A stretch of 64,000 nucleotides of DNA from Klebsiella sp. WP3-W18-ESBL-02 (GCF_014168815.1 NZ_AP021972.1:4836001-4900000), one strand, 5' to 3'; shown: positions 43,902-52,911, counted from the first letter of the stretch. Numbers and translations are program-made. Notes: generated from the letters alone by a model not told the origin.

Positions 43902-44855
43902 ATGATTGAAATTAAACATCTGAAAACGCTCCAGGCGTTGCGAAACAGCGGATCGCTCGCGGCTGCCGCGGCAACGCTGCATCAGACGCAATCCGCCCTT
44001 TCTCACCAGTTCAGCGATCTGGAGCAGCGCCTCGGCTTTCGACTGTTTGTCCGCAAGAGTCAGCCGCTGCGCTTCACGCCGCAGGGCGAGATTCTGTTGC
44101 AGCTGGCTAATCAGGTGCTGCCGCAAATCGCGCAGGCGCTGCAGGCCTGCCACGAGCCGCAGCAGGCAACGCTGCGTATTGCTATCGAATGCCACAGCTG
44201 TATTCAGTGGCTGACGCCTGCGCTTGAGAATTTCCGCAAACAGTGGCCGCAGGTGGAGATGGACTTTAAGTCCGGCGTCACCTTCGACCCGCAGCCAGCG
44301 TTACAGCAAAGCGAGCTCGATATTGTCCTGACATCCGATATTCTGCCACGCAGCGGCCTGCACTATTCACCGATGTTTGATTATGAAGTGCGCCTGATTC
44401 TCTCACCGGATCACCCTCTGGCGACCAAAGCACGCGTGACGCCGGAAGACCTGGCGGCGGAAACGCTGCTGATTTACCCGGTGCAGCGTCAGCGCCTGGA
44501 TATCTGGCGTCACTTCCTGCAGCCAGCGGGGATCAGCCCGCAGTTGAAAAGCGTCGATAACACGCTGCTGTTGATTCAGATGGTGGCCGCGCGGATGGGC
44601 ATTGCCGCCCTGCCGCACTGGGTGGTGGAAAGCTTCGAGCGCCAGGGTCTGGTGGTCACCAAAACCCTGGGTGAAGGGCTGTGGAGCCGGCTATACGCCG
44701 CCGTGCGCGACGGCGAGCAGCGTCAGCCGGTCGTGGACGCGTTTATTCGCTCAGCGCGGAACCACGCTTGCGATCATCTGCCGTTTGTGAAGAATGCCGA
44801 ACGATCCAGTGCCGATGCACCCACAGCGAGGCCAGGATCACAGCCGCGCCTGTAA
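43902..44855 (+). CDS. metR: LysR-type regulator MetR
   Basis: Activator of metE, metH and other methionine genes, with homocysteine as cofactor. 317 residues, full length. N-terminal winged HTH (about 1-60) [20 protein letters not shown] and the substrate-binding fold after about residue 90 ([10 protein letters not shown]). A TGAA-N5-TTCA palindrome at 43890-43902 overlaps its ribosome-binding site and could be autoregulatory; this is inference. The last 113 bp overlap the convergent yigM end. Confidence 0.98.
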   Translation: MIEIKHLKTLQALRNSGSLAAAAATLHQTQSALSHQFSDLEQRLGFRLFVRKSQPLRFTPQGEILLQLANQVLPQIAQALQACHEPQQATLRIAIECHSCIQWLTPALENFRKQWPQVEMDFKSGVTFDPQPALQQSELDIVLTSDILPRSGLHYSPMFDYEVRLILSPDHPLATKARVTPEDLAAETLLIYPVQRQRLDIWRHFLQPAGISPQLKSVDNTLLLIQMVAARMGIAALPHWVVESFERQGLVVTKTLGEGLWSRLYAAVRDGEQRQPVVDAFIRSARNHACDHLPFVKNAERSSADAPTARPGSQPRL

Positions 44856-45642
44856 GGAAGGTCGGCCAGTGGGGCTGCTGGTGCCAGATAGCCAGATTCA
44901 CCAGCAGGCCCGCAGGTACGTGCATATTGTTCATGATGCCGAGGGTGCCTGCATCTACCTGCGTAGCACCGTAGTTCCACATGAAGTAGCCAATTCCCGA
45001 CGCCACCACGCCAAGAAACACCAGGATGCCCCACTGCGGTAGCGTCTGCGGCATTTTCTGCGCATTGCCAAGCAGCGTCCAGGCCACCACCGCCACCAGA
45101 AACGCGCCAAGATAGAACCAGGCAAATGCGTTATGCTGCGGCATCGGGCGGGTTTCCATCAGCCGTTTGTAGCCCACCATACCGATAGCGAAAACGATAT
45201 TAGAGAGCTGCACCAGCACCAGGCCGGTCCAGAAATGGTGGGTGACATGGTCGTAGCGGATAATCCCCGCGCCAATCACCGCCAGCAGCGCGCTAAAAGC
45301 GTAGCTCCAGCGCAGGCGACGACCGCTCATCAGGTCATAAATCAGCGTAATATAGAGCGGCGTTAGCACGGTAAACAGCAGAAGCTCCGATACGGTCAGA
45401 TACAGGTATGCGCGGAAACTCAGCATATACATAATGCCAAGCTGCATCGCGCCCACCAGCATATACAGCCCCACGGTTTTCAGACTGTGCCCGCGCGTAC
45501 GCAGGAACGGCAGAAACACCAGCGCCGCCAGCCCCACGCGCACCAGCACCGCAAAGTAGCTATCAACATGCCCGGCAAGATATTCGCCGTAAAAGCTAAA
45601 CGAGAAAGCCCACAGAATCGTGGTAATAATCAGGAGCGCCAC
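44743..45642 (-). CDS. yigM: EamA-family transporter YigM (biotin uptake)
   Basis: Ten-helix membrane protein of the drug/metabolite transporter superfamily, 299 residues; the E. coli orthologue has been characterised as a biotin transporter. Two EamA repeats are visible (about 1-130 and 140-285). The start is GTG at 45642, matching the E. coli protein start MALLIITT; there is no obvious Shine-Dalgarno. An 11-bp inverted repeat covers the start region. Its 3' end overlaps metR antisense by 113 bp, as the E. coli protein ends also imply. Confidence 0.95.
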   Translation of the reverse strand: MALLIITTILWAFSFSFYGEYLAGHVDSYFAVLVRVGLAALVFLPFLRTRGHSLKTVGLYMLVGAMQLGIMYMLSFRAYLYLTVSELLLFTVLTPLYITLIYDLMSGRRLRWSYAFSALLAVIGAGIIRYDHVTHHFWTGLVLVQLSNIVFAIGMVGYKRLMETRPMPQHNAFAWFYLGAFLVAVVAWTLLGNAQKMPQTLPQWGILVFLGVVASGIGYFMWNYGATQVDAGTLGIMNNMHVPAGLLVNLAIWHQQPHWPTFLTGAAVILASLWVHRHWIVRHSSQTADDRKRGSALSE

Positions 45643-45677
45643 AATGAATGTCCGATTGGAAAATGAACATTCATTGT
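45641..45677. repeat. 11-bp inverted repeat at yigM start
   Basis: ACAATGAATGT (45641-45651) and its exact complement ACATTCATTGT (45667-45677), 15 nt apart. The distal arm overlaps a -10-like TACAAT (45673-45678, minus strand) and the proximal arm overlaps the GTG start, an arrangement expected of a repressor operator. Confidence 0.7.
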
Positions 45678-45727
45678 AGCGGAGATGGAAGTTGACAACT
45701 GACTACAAAACAGACACTCGTCAATAA

Positions 45728-46528
45728 TTAATCGAGATACAGCTTACGCAGATAGTGCGGCACCGCGTCATCGGCATTCGAACCAATGACCTCAAGGTCT
45801 GGATGCAGATCTTTCAGACGCTGGTGCGCCCCTTCCATAATGCAGCCTTTACCGGCCATCGACAGCATTTCCGCATCGTTCATACCATCGCCAAACGCGA
45901 TGCAGTCTTTCAGCGTATAGCCCATCGCTTTTGCAACGGCTTCCAGCGCATGGCCTTTTGAGACACCACCGGCCATTACTTCCAGACAGGTCAGGGTGGA
46001 GAAGCTGACGTTGACGCGGTCGCCCCAGCGGGCGTTGATCGCCTGTTCCAGCGGCAGCAGCGTCTCGTGATCGTTGCAGGTAAAGAAGACCTTGCTCACG
46101 CCTTCCGGTTCCAGCATACCCGGCTCATAGAGGGTGTAGTTGAACACCGCTTCTTTGAAAAAACGCATCTCTTCCGGACGATGGCGATTCATAAACCACT
46201 CGTCTTCACGATAGACGTTGGTCACGATATCCGGGTTGCCGTGGACGATACCAAACAGATCGGCGGCAATATCACGATCGAGGTTGTGGGCGAAAACCTG
46301 TTTGCCGTCGGCGTCGTGCACGCGCGCGCCGTTGGAGGTGATCATGTAAGATTTGATCCCCAGGTTATCGCGGATTTGCCCGACGTCGATATAGTGACGC
46401 CCGGTGGCGAACACAAAGTTCAGACCGCGCTCGGTCAGCAGCTGCAACGTCTCTTTGGCGTACGGCGTTAAGTGGTGGTCAGGGGAGAGTAAGGTGCCAT
46501 CTAGATCGGACGCGACTACCTGGTACAT
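45728..46528 (-). CDS. yigL: HAD-family phosphatase YigL
   Basis: Cof-type HAD sugar/PLP phosphatase, 266 residues (same as E. coli). The E. coli protein dephosphorylates sugar phosphates and pyridoxal phosphate and takes part in the sugar-phosphate stress response. Motif I DLDGTLL is at residues 9-15, motif II ITSNGA, motif III the lysine of VSKGHAL, and motif IV FGDGMNDAEM. The next gene, pldB, is 41 nt upstream, so the two are probably cotranscribed. Confidence 0.98.
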   Translation of the reverse strand: MYQVVASDLDGTLLSPDHHLTPYAKETLQLLTERGLNFVFATGRHYIDVGQIRDNLGIKSYMITSNGARVHDADGKQVFAHNLDRDIAADLFGIVHGNPDIVTNVYREDEWFMNRHRPEEMRFFKEAVFNYTLYEPGMLEPEGVSKVFFTCNDHETLLPLEQAINARWGDRVNVSFSTLTCLEVMAGGVSKGHALEAVAKAMGYTLKDCIAFGDGMNDAEMLSMAGKGCIMEGAHQRLKDLHPDLEVIGSNADDAVPHYLRKLYLD

Positions 46529-46569
46529 AAACGAATTTAACCTCTAAAAAGTGCGGCGCTGACGCCGAA

Positions 46570-47562
46570 TTAAGGGTGCCGATGGAAAAAATCGACGATG
46601 GCATTGAGCGCGACTGAGCGCATAGTGTCCTTTTCAAAAAGGATCTCATGGTAGGCACCTTCGATCACCAGCGGTTTACCCCCCTCGCAGGGATGGCCCG
46701 CTTCGGCGCGAAGTGCGCAATAACGGTCGTGCATACGGTTATCCACAACGCGTTCTTCTTCTGCCTGAATCAGCAGCACCGGGAACGTGTCGTTCACCGC
46801 GTTGGCAAGGATTTGCTCCCCGGCCAGAATGCCTTCTCTGACCCAGTGGTACGTCGGCCCGCCTACGCGTAGCCGGGGTTCATCGGCGTAAAAACGCACG
46901 TTGCGCCGATAGCGTTCGCGGCTATGGGTCAGCACGTTGAGACCGAACGGCAGCGCATGCCAGCGACCCGTACCCATGGCATACCCTTCCCGAAGACGCT
47001 GATGGCCCTCAGCCCAATCGAGAAGCGGCCGTACCACCCATTCCGGCAGACGCATGATAATACCGAACATCGGCGCGCAAAGCGCGACGGCATCACAGCC
47101 CTGCGGATAGCGTTGCAAAAACTGCGTTGCAATCGCGCCCCCCATGGAGTGAGCCAGAATAAACCGCTGGCGCCAGCGCCCGGGCAGCACCTCTTGCTGC
47201 CAGAAGGCGGCCAGATCGTCGACGTAGTCGCTAAAGTTCGCCACGTGCCCACGATGAGGATCCGAAAGCATACGCCCGGAACGCCCCTGACCGCGATGGT
47301 CAATAATCAGTACATCAAAACCGCTGTGGAAGAGATCGTACGCCAGTTCCGCATACTTCACATAGCTTTCAATTCGCCCAGGGCAAACCACGATAACCCG
47401 GTCATGCTGGTCCGAACTGAAGCGAACAAATCGTACCGGAACGCAATCGACGCCGCTAAACTCTGCCTCTTCCCGCCCGCGCCAGAAATCCATTAACGGC
47501 CCGGTGGTAAACGCAGCGAACGCGTTTTCTCTGGTATTCCAATCCTTTTGCTGTTGAAACAT
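46570..47562 (-). CDS. pldB: Lysophospholipase L2
   Basis: Alpha/beta hydrolase acting on lysophospholipids at the inner membrane. 330 residues from MFQQQKDWNT at 47562; E. coli PldB is 340 with a longer tail, and the frame is open 18 codons upstream here. The nucleophile is in LAHSMGGA and an HRGQGRSGR loop precedes it; the catalytic histidine is probably in GAYHEILFE. First gene of pldB-yigL, divergent from rhtB. Confidence 0.96.
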   Translation of the reverse strand: MFQQQKDWNTRENAFAAFTTGPLMDFWRGREEAEFSGVDCVPVRFVRFSSDQHDRVIVVCPGRIESYVKYAELAYDLFHSGFDVLIIDHRGQGRSGRMLSDPHRGHVANFSDYVDDLAAFWQQEVLPGRWRQRFILAHSMGGAIATQFLQRYPQGCDAVALCAPMFGIIMRLPEWVVRPLLDWAEGHQRLREGYAMGTGRWHALPFGLNVLTHSRERYRRNVRFYADEPRLRVGGPTYHWVREGILAGEQILANAVNDTFPVLLIQAEEERVVDNRMHDRYCALRAEAGHPCEGGKPLVIEGAYHEILFEKDTMRSVALNAIVDFFHRHP

Positions 47563-47671
47563 CGGGCTTCCACCCCTGTTAACCGCTGAAAATTGTTTTT
47601 TTGTGACGTATAACACAACGTCTGCACATTAGCGTATTGTGGCATAAAAACAGACAATCAGGGAGTTTCTC

Positions 47672-48292
47672 ATGACCTTCGAATGGTGGTTCGCCTACCT
47701 GCTAACATCCATAATTCTCAGCCTGTCACCGGGCTCAGGTGCGATCAATACCATGACAACCTCCATCAACCACGGCTACCGCGGCGCAGCGGCGTCAATT
47801 GCCGGGCTGCAGACCGGTCTGGCGATTCATATCGTGCTGGTTGGCGTAGGACTGGGGACGCTGTTTTCCCGCTCGGTGCTGGCGTTTGAAGTGCTGAAGT
47901 GGGCGGGCGCGGCATACCTGATTTGGCTCGGTATCCAACAGTGGCGGGCAGCGGGTGCTATCGACTTGAAAACGCTGGCGAAAACACAGTCGCGAGGCAA
48001 GCTGTTCCAGCGGGCGATATTCGTAAACCTGACTAACCCGAAAAGCATCGTATTTCTTGCCGCGCTGTTCCCGCAGTTTATCGTGCCGCATCAGCCGCAG
48101 GTCATGCAGTATCTGGTACTCGGCGTGACCACCATCGTGGTCGATATCATCGTGATGATTGGCTACGCTACGCTGGCGCAGCGTATTTCGGCGTGGATTA
48201 AAGGGCCGAAGCAGATGAAAGCGTTGAATAAGGTGTTTGGTTCACTGTTTATGCTGGTAGGGGCGCTGCTGGCGTCGGCACGGCACGCGTGA
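47672..48292 (+). CDS. rhtB: Homoserine/homoserine lactone efflux protein
   Basis: LysE-type exporter, 206 residues, the same length as E. coli RhtB. Six hydrophobic helices and the family motif [10 protein letters not shown] (about 18-27) plus [10 protein letters not shown] are visible. In E. coli it sits beside rhtC; here an extra gene separates the two. Confidence 0.97.
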   Translation: MTFEWWFAYLLTSIILSLSPGSGAINTMTTSINHGYRGAAASIAGLQTGLAIHIVLVGVGLGTLFSRSVLAFEVLKWAGAAYLIWLGIQQWRAAGAIDLKTLAKTQSRGKLFQRAIFVNLTNPKSIVFLAALFPQFIVPHQPQVMQYLVLGVTTIVVDIIVMIGYATLAQRISAWIKGPKQMKALNKVFGSLFMLVGALLASARHA

Positions 48293-48447
48293 ACGCGGCT
48301 CGCAGTTTTTTTGTCACCAACGTTGCTGGCCGCCAAATTGGTACGAGGCCGCACGCATAGCCGGAAACGGTTTTAAATTTCCGTTATTGACGCGGACACG
48401 TCGGTGCCAGAATACCGCCAGACCTTCTCATTCAAGGATGACGGACG

Positions 48448-49344
48448 ATGGCGGAAGCTGCTTCACCGCATGACGCGGTCTTCAAAACCTTCCTGTCCCG
48501 CGTGGAAACCGCGCGGGATTTTATCGAGATTCACCTACCGCCGGCGCTAATAAAACGGTGCAAACTGGAGACGCTGCGCTTAGAGTCAGGGAGTTTTATT
48601 GAGGACGACCTGCGTCCTTACTACAACGATATTATCTATTCCCTACAAACAATGACCGGGTGCGGCTATATCCATGTTCTTATTGAGCACCAGAGCTCGC
48701 CGGACAAACATATGGCTTTCCGCTTGCTACGCTACGCCGTAGCGGCGATGCAGCAGCATCTCAATGCGGGTCATAAGAAACTGCCGCTAGTAATCCCTAT
48801 TCTGTTCTATCACGGCAAGCGCAGCCCCTACCCCTGGACACTGAACTGGCTGGATGAATTTCACGATCCGAATGCGGCGATCCAGCTTTACAGCCATGCT
48901 TTTCCGCTCGTCGATATCACCACCATTCCTGACGAAGAAATTATGCAACATCGCAGTATGGCCGCGCTTACGCTGGTACAAAAGCATATCCGTCTCCGTG
49001 ATATGGCACAGCTGGAGGATAAGCTCGCCAAACTGTTCATATCAGGACTGTTGAGCGGACAACAAATAACCATCCTGATAAACTACATGGTACAGGTGGG
49101 ACAAGCTCGAAACGTTCAGAAATTATTGTATGGGCTGGCACAGCGCGTGCCGGAGCATGGAGATAAATTTATGACCATGGCAGAAGAGTTGAAGCTGATT
49201 GGGCGAAAGGAAGGTATTCAGGAAGGTAAATTTGCCGCCATGCAGGATGTTGCGAAAGCAATGCTGGCTAAAGGTCTCGACAATAGCATGATTATGGAAA
49301 TCACCGGTCTTTCAGCCGATGAACTACAGCAGCTCACTCGCTGA
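48448..49344 (+). CDS. Rpn family recombination-promoting nuclease / putative transposase
   Basis: 298-residue member of the Rpn/YhgA-like family (PD-(D/E)XK nuclease fold; often annotated as transposase). The likely catalytic residues are D61 (PYYNDIIYSL) and E80/Q82 in HVLIEHQSS, with the conserved FRLLRYAVAAM and PILFYHG after them. The C-terminus has the GRKEGIQEGK repeat-like helix typical of the family. In E. coli, RpnA cuts DNA and promotes RecA-independent recombination. It is an accessory gene inserted between rhtB and rhtC, flanked by 155 bp and by a hairpin. No terminal repeats or target duplication are evident. Base composition seems more AT-rich than its neighbours. Confidence 0.92.
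   Translation: MAEAASPHDAVFKTFLSRVETARDFIEIHLPPALIKRCKLETLRLESGSFIEDDLRPYYNDIIYSLQTMTGCGYIHVLIEHQSSPDKHMAFRLLRYAVAAMQQHLNAGHKKLPLVIPILFYHGKRSPYPWTLNWLDEFHDPNAAIQLYSHAFPLVDITTIPDEEIMQHRSMAALTLVQKHIRLRDMAQLEDKLAKLFISGLLSGQQITILINYMVQVGQARNVQKLLYGLAQRVPEHGDKFMTMAEELKLIGRKEGIQEGKFAAMQDVAKAMLAKGLDNSMIMEITGLSADELQQLTR
49171..49344 (+). CDS. Candidate internal Rpn short form (C-terminal 57 aa)
   Basis: In-frame ATG at codon 242 of the Rpn gene is preceded by GGAGATAAATTT, a good ribosome-binding site at 8-nt spacing. The product would be the helical C-terminal domain starting MTMAEELKLIGRKEG. Several Rpn genes are known to make such short forms, which bind and block the full-length nuclease. Here it is predicted from the start signal only. 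Confidence 0.5.
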   Translation: MTMAEELKLIGRKEGIQEGKFAAMQDVAKAMLAKGLDNSMIMEITGLSADELQQLTR

Positions 49345-49354
49345 AATAACGCAG

Positions 49355-49382
49355 CCCACCCGGAAACACGTCTTCGGGTGGG
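49355..49382. terminator. Hairpin between the Rpn gene and rhtC
   Basis: 8-bp stem cccacccg / cgggtggg with a 12-nt loop, no T-run. It lies between the convergent ends of the Rpn gene and rhtC and could slow or end both transcripts. Confidence 0.5.
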
Positions 49383-49391
49383 ACAACGCGG

Positions 49392-50015
49392 TTAGCGCGA
49401 AATAATCAGGTGAATGCCAAAGCCCGCAAACAGGGTGCCCGCCACGCCGTCAATCCACTTCGCCGCACGCTGATAGCCGCGACGCATTGCGGGCAGTGCG
49501 AACAGGCTGGCGACAATCGTGAACCAGGCCAGCGTTTCAATGATAATCAACGCGAAAATCCCCCAACGCGCGCCTGCGCCAACGCTGTCGCCAACGAATA
49601 GCGAGAACACCGAGCCAAAGTAGATAATCGCTTTTGGGTTAGCCAGATTGGTCAGCAGCCCCTTCATAAAGCTTCGCCCACCCTGCGCCAGTTCAACCTG
49701 CGGTTCAGCTTCCGCCGATACTTTTTCTTTCTTTAACGCCCCGCGCAGCATCTGATAGCCCATCCAGCATAGATACAGGCCGCCACCGACCATAATAATG
49801 GTATGCAGCCACGCCATTTTTTCGATAATCAGATGCAGACCGAGCAGCGCCACGCCAGCCCAAACCATCACGCCGCAGGTAATTCCCAGTACGCCCATCA
49901 TCGCTTCTTTTCGCGAGCGGCTGACGGCTGTTTGGGAAACAAAAAAGAAATCTGGCCCCGGGCTCATCAAGGCAATGATGTGCACCAGCGCGACGGTGAG
50001 AAACAGCGTTATCAT
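49392..50015 (-). CDS. rhtC: Threonine efflux protein
   Basis: LysE-type exporter, 207 residues (E. coli 206), giving threonine export. Family motif SPGPDFFFVSQTA (about 19-31), LLTNLANPKAIIYFGS and six hydrophobic helices are present. Transcribed in the same direction as recQ, 81 bp downstream of it, with no strong terminator between. Confidence 0.97.
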   Translation of the reverse strand: MITLFLTVALVHIIALMSPGPDFFFVSQTAVSRSRKEAMMGVLGITCGVMVWAGVALLGLHLIIEKMAWLHTIIMVGGGLYLCWMGYQMLRGALKKEKVSAEAEPQVELAQGGRSFMKGLLTNLANPKAIIYFGSVFSLFVGDSVGAGARWGIFALIIIETLAWFTIVASLFALPAMRRGYQRAAKWIDGVAGTLFAGFGIHLIISR

Positions 50016-50096
50016 GATAGACCTACCAAACGGGGCGATACATTCGCGGAAAATAGTACAGTGGGTAACTATCCTGACACTTTTTCCGCCGCCTGA

Positions 50097-51926
50097 CTAC
50101 TCTTCATCATCGCCGTCGACGTGAGCGCGAATCAGCGCCAGGAACTCCCGACCAAAGCGCTCCAGTTTGCGTGTCCCCACGCCGTTAACGCTCAGCATAT
50201 CACTCGGTGATATCGGCATCTGTTCGGCCATTTCAATCAGCGTCGCGTCGTTAAAGACCACGTACGGCGGGATGTTTTCTTCATCAGCGATGGCTTTACG
50301 TAGCTTACGCAGCTTGGCAAACAGCTGCTTGTCGTAGTTACCGACCGCCGCTTTCTGCATGACGCGCGGCTTCAGCGCCACAATACGCGGCACCGCAAGC
50401 TGGAGCGGCGCTTCACCGCGCAGCACCGGGCGTGCCGCATCGGTAAGCTGAAGGGCTGAATGCTGGGCGATATTTTGGGTGACGAAGCCGAGGTGAATCA
50501 GCTGACGAATGACGCTGACCCAGTGTTCATGGCTTTTATCACGCCCCATACCGTAGACTTTAAGCTTATCGTGGCCGAACTCGCGGATACGCTGGCTGTT
50601 GGCGCCGCGAATCACTTCAACCACATAGCCCATACCAAAGCGCTGGTTAACCCGGCCAATCGTTGACAGAGCAATCTGTGCGTCCTGTACGCCGTCGTAC
50701 TGCTTCGGCGGGTCGAGACAGATATCGCAGTTGCCGCACGGCTCCTGGCGCCCTTCACCGAAGTAGTTGAGCAACACCAGGCGTCGGCAGGTCTGCGCCT
50801 CAGCAAAGGCTCCCATGGCATTAAGCTTATGGCGCTCAATGTCTTGCAGCATGCCCTCGGGTTTTTCTTCCAGGCAACGGCGCAGCCACGCCATATCCGC
50901 CGGATCGTAAAACAGCATCGCTTCCGCAGGCAGACCGTCTCGTCCGGCACGGCCGGTCTCCTGGTAGTAGGATTCGATATTGCGTGGAATATCAAAATGC
51001 ACCACAAACCGCACGTTGGGCTTGTTGATACCCATGCCGAACGCAACGGTCGCCACGACAATTTGCAGATCGTCGCGCTGGAATTTTTCCTGCACGTCGG
51101 CACGTACGTCGTTTTCCAGCCCGGCATGATAGGCACCCGCGCTGATACCGCGGCTTTGCAGACGCGCGGCGGTGTCTTCTACCTTCGAGCGGCTGTTGCA
51201 GTAGATAATGCCGGACTTACCGCGCTGCTCCTGCACGTAGCGCATCAGTTGATCGAGCGGTTTAAACTTCTCCATCAACATATAGCGAATATTCGGCCGA
51301 TCAAAGCTGCTGATTTGAATCAGCGGGTCGTTAAGCCCGAGCAGCCGAACGATGTCGCTGCGGGTCGTGTCATCAGCGGTGGCGGTCAACGCCATAAACG
51401 GTAGCGCGGGGAAGCGCTGTCGCAGCTGGCCCAGCGCAGCGTATTCCGGGCGGAAATCATGCCCCCATTGGGAGATACAGTGGGCTTCATCCACCGCCAG
51501 CATCGACGGATTCCAGTGCGCCAGGTGATCGAGGAAGTTATCCAGCATCAGGCGTTCCGGGGCAATGTAGAGCAGACGAATCTGCCCGTTACGGCAGCCG
51601 GCCATCACCTCTTGCTGCTGCTCGCGGGTTTGCGTGGAGTTAATGCACGCCGCCGCTACCCCGTTGGCCAGCAGCTGATCGACCTGATCTTTCATCAGCG
51701 AAATCAACGGCGAAACCACCACCGTGAGGCCATCCATTACCAGCGCAGGAATCTGATAACACAGGGATTTACCGCCACCGGTAGGCATCACGACCAGACA
51801 GTCGCGCCCGCTCAGTACGGTATCGATGATGGTTTCCTGGCCCGGGCGGAATTGCTGATAGCCAAAGGTCTCCTGCAAAACCTGTTTAGCCAGCGATTCC
51901 TGATTTAAAACTTCCGCCTGTGCCAC
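50097..51926 (-). CDS. recQ: ATP-dependent DNA helicase RecQ
   Basis: 3'-5' helicase of the RecF pathway. 609 residues if it starts at GTG 51926 (VAQAEVLN, aligned with the E. coli start), with GGGG five nt before; an ATG five codons upstream (51941) would give 614. Walker A MPTGGGKS (about 48-55), DEAH box AVDEAH, motif VI QETGRAGRDG, the four-cysteine zinc site CRRL...CGNCDIC, RQC winged helix and C-terminal HRDC domain are all present. Confidence 0.98.
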   Translation of the reverse strand: MAQAEVLNQESLAKQVLQETFGYQQFRPGQETIIDTVLSGRDCLVVMPTGGGKSLCYQIPALVMDGLTVVVSPLISLMKDQVDQLLANGVAAACINSTQTREQQQEVMAGCRNGQIRLLYIAPERLMLDNFLDHLAHWNPSMLAVDEAHCISQWGHDFRPEYAALGQLRQRFPALPFMALTATADDTTRSDIVRLLGLNDPLIQISSFDRPNIRYMLMEKFKPLDQLMRYVQEQRGKSGIIYCNSRSKVEDTAARLQSRGISAGAYHAGLENDVRADVQEKFQRDDLQIVVATVAFGMGINKPNVRFVVHFDIPRNIESYYQETGRAGRDGLPAEAMLFYDPADMAWLRRCLEEKPEGMLQDIERHKLNAMGAFAEAQTCRRLVLLNYFGEGRQEPCGNCDICLDPPKQYDGVQDAQIALSTIGRVNQRFGMGYVVEVIRGANSQRIREFGHDKLKVYGMGRDKSHEHWVSVIRQLIHLGFVTQNIAQHSALQLTDAARPVLRGEAPLQLAVPRIVALKPRVMQKAAVGNYDKQLFAKLRKLRKAIADEENIPPYVVFNDATLIEMAEQMPISPSDMLSVNGVGTRKLERFGREFLALIRAHVDGDDEE

Positions 51927-51944
51927 GTTGACCCCATTCACCTG

Positions 51945-51977
51945 AAAATAAAAACAGGCGCTATTTTCAGCGCCTGC
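51945..51977 (-). terminator. pldA terminator
   Basis: Stem caggcgct / agcgcctg with an A/T-rich loop followed by TTTTTATTTT on the minus strand. It lies between pldA and recQ and reaches to within 4 nt of the alternative recQ ATG. Confidence 0.8.
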
Positions 51978-52044
51978 GTGCCAAACTGCAATGTTTTAGA
52001 CGAATTCCTTCGGCCGTGCTCGCAACAAACCGGCGGATATGCAG

Positions 52045-52911
52045 TTAAAACAGATCGTTAAGCATCACACCCACGCCCACGCGGGTCTGATTAAAGTTAT
52101 AGTCGATCAGTGATTCACCGTAGCCGCTATAGACCTGTGTGTACAGGCGCACGTGTTTGCTGATGGGGTAGCTCACGCCCAGCTCCGCGCCGCCGTAGCC
52201 GGTGTTCCAGTTATATTGTCCCTGTGCGCTCAGCACCGCATCGCCCAGCTGATAGCCAATTTTCAGCCGGTAGTAGCCCATGTATTTGGTGATATCTGGG
52301 TTATCGTCGGTATCGCCAACCACGTACCAGGGCTTCACTTCCACCAGCCAGTTGCCGTTTTGCGCCATCAGACGCGTGTATAGTCGGTTCCAGCTACGCG
52401 AGGTAGGATCAGAGCGGCCGTTAGAGTCATGGTTGAAGCCAAACTCGACGTCACGCAGGGTCCAGCCGGCAAAGCGGTAGTCGGTGGCAAAGCCGAGGAA
52501 AAGCTGCGGCTCATAGTTGGTTTCGCGAAACGGTGCAGACTCGCCGCTGTTGGAAAGCTGCCACCAGGAGCGCTGGGTATAGGAACCCGCCAGCACCGAG
52601 TTATCGCCCAGAATGCCGCGCCACAGCGGGAAGGCCATACTCAGTTGAAACTTCACCTCATCCTTACGTGCGTTTTCAGCCCAGTCGTACGAGCGAATGG
52701 CTTCTTTGTTGAGATCGCTGGTCCAGGTGTACAGCAGATAGTTACTTTCATAGGGGTAGAGCGTGAATGGATTTTCATGCTCCTGCAGAAGATTAGCAAT
52801 AATGCTGCCGCGCACCGCCGGAACATCATGAACTTCTTTAATTGTCGCTTCCTGCGCCAACGCCGAAACAGGCAGCAGCAGCGCCAATAACCCACTCCTT
52901 GAGAGTCGCAT
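52045..52911 (-). CDS. pldA: Outer membrane phospholipase A (OMPLA)
   Basis: Calcium-dependent outer-membrane phospholipase active as a dimer when lipid asymmetry is lost. 288 residues (E. coli 289). Signal peptide is about residues 1-19 (ends SALAQ). The catalytic histidine and serine are in NHDSNGRSDPTSRSWNR and the barrel ends with VMLNDLF, an aromatic terminus as expected for a porin-like fold. Own terminator downstream. Confidence 0.98.
   Translation of the reverse strand: MRLSRSGLLALLLPVSALAQEATIKEVHDVPAVRGSIIANLLQEHENPFTLYPYESNYLLYTWTSDLNKEAIRSYDWAENARKDEVKFQLSMAFPLWRGILGDNSVLAGSYTQRSWWQLSNSGESAPFRETNYEPQLFLGFATDYRFAGWTLRDVEFGFNHDSNGRSDPTSRSWNRLYTRLMAQNGNWLVEVKPWYVVGDTDDNPDITKYMGYYRLKIGYQLGDAVLSAQGQYNWNTGYGGAELGVSYPISKHVRLYTQVYSGYGESLIDYNFNQTRVGVGVMLNDLF

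Noticed and set aside
45630..45674. 14-codon ORF overlapping the yigM start
   Set aside because: Its ATG lies inside the predicted -10 box, so it would not be transcribed, and it has no ribosome-binding site.
48448..49344. Calling the Rpn gene a complete transposon
   Set aside because: No terminal inverted repeats, target duplication or second mobility gene; family members are found as single genes.
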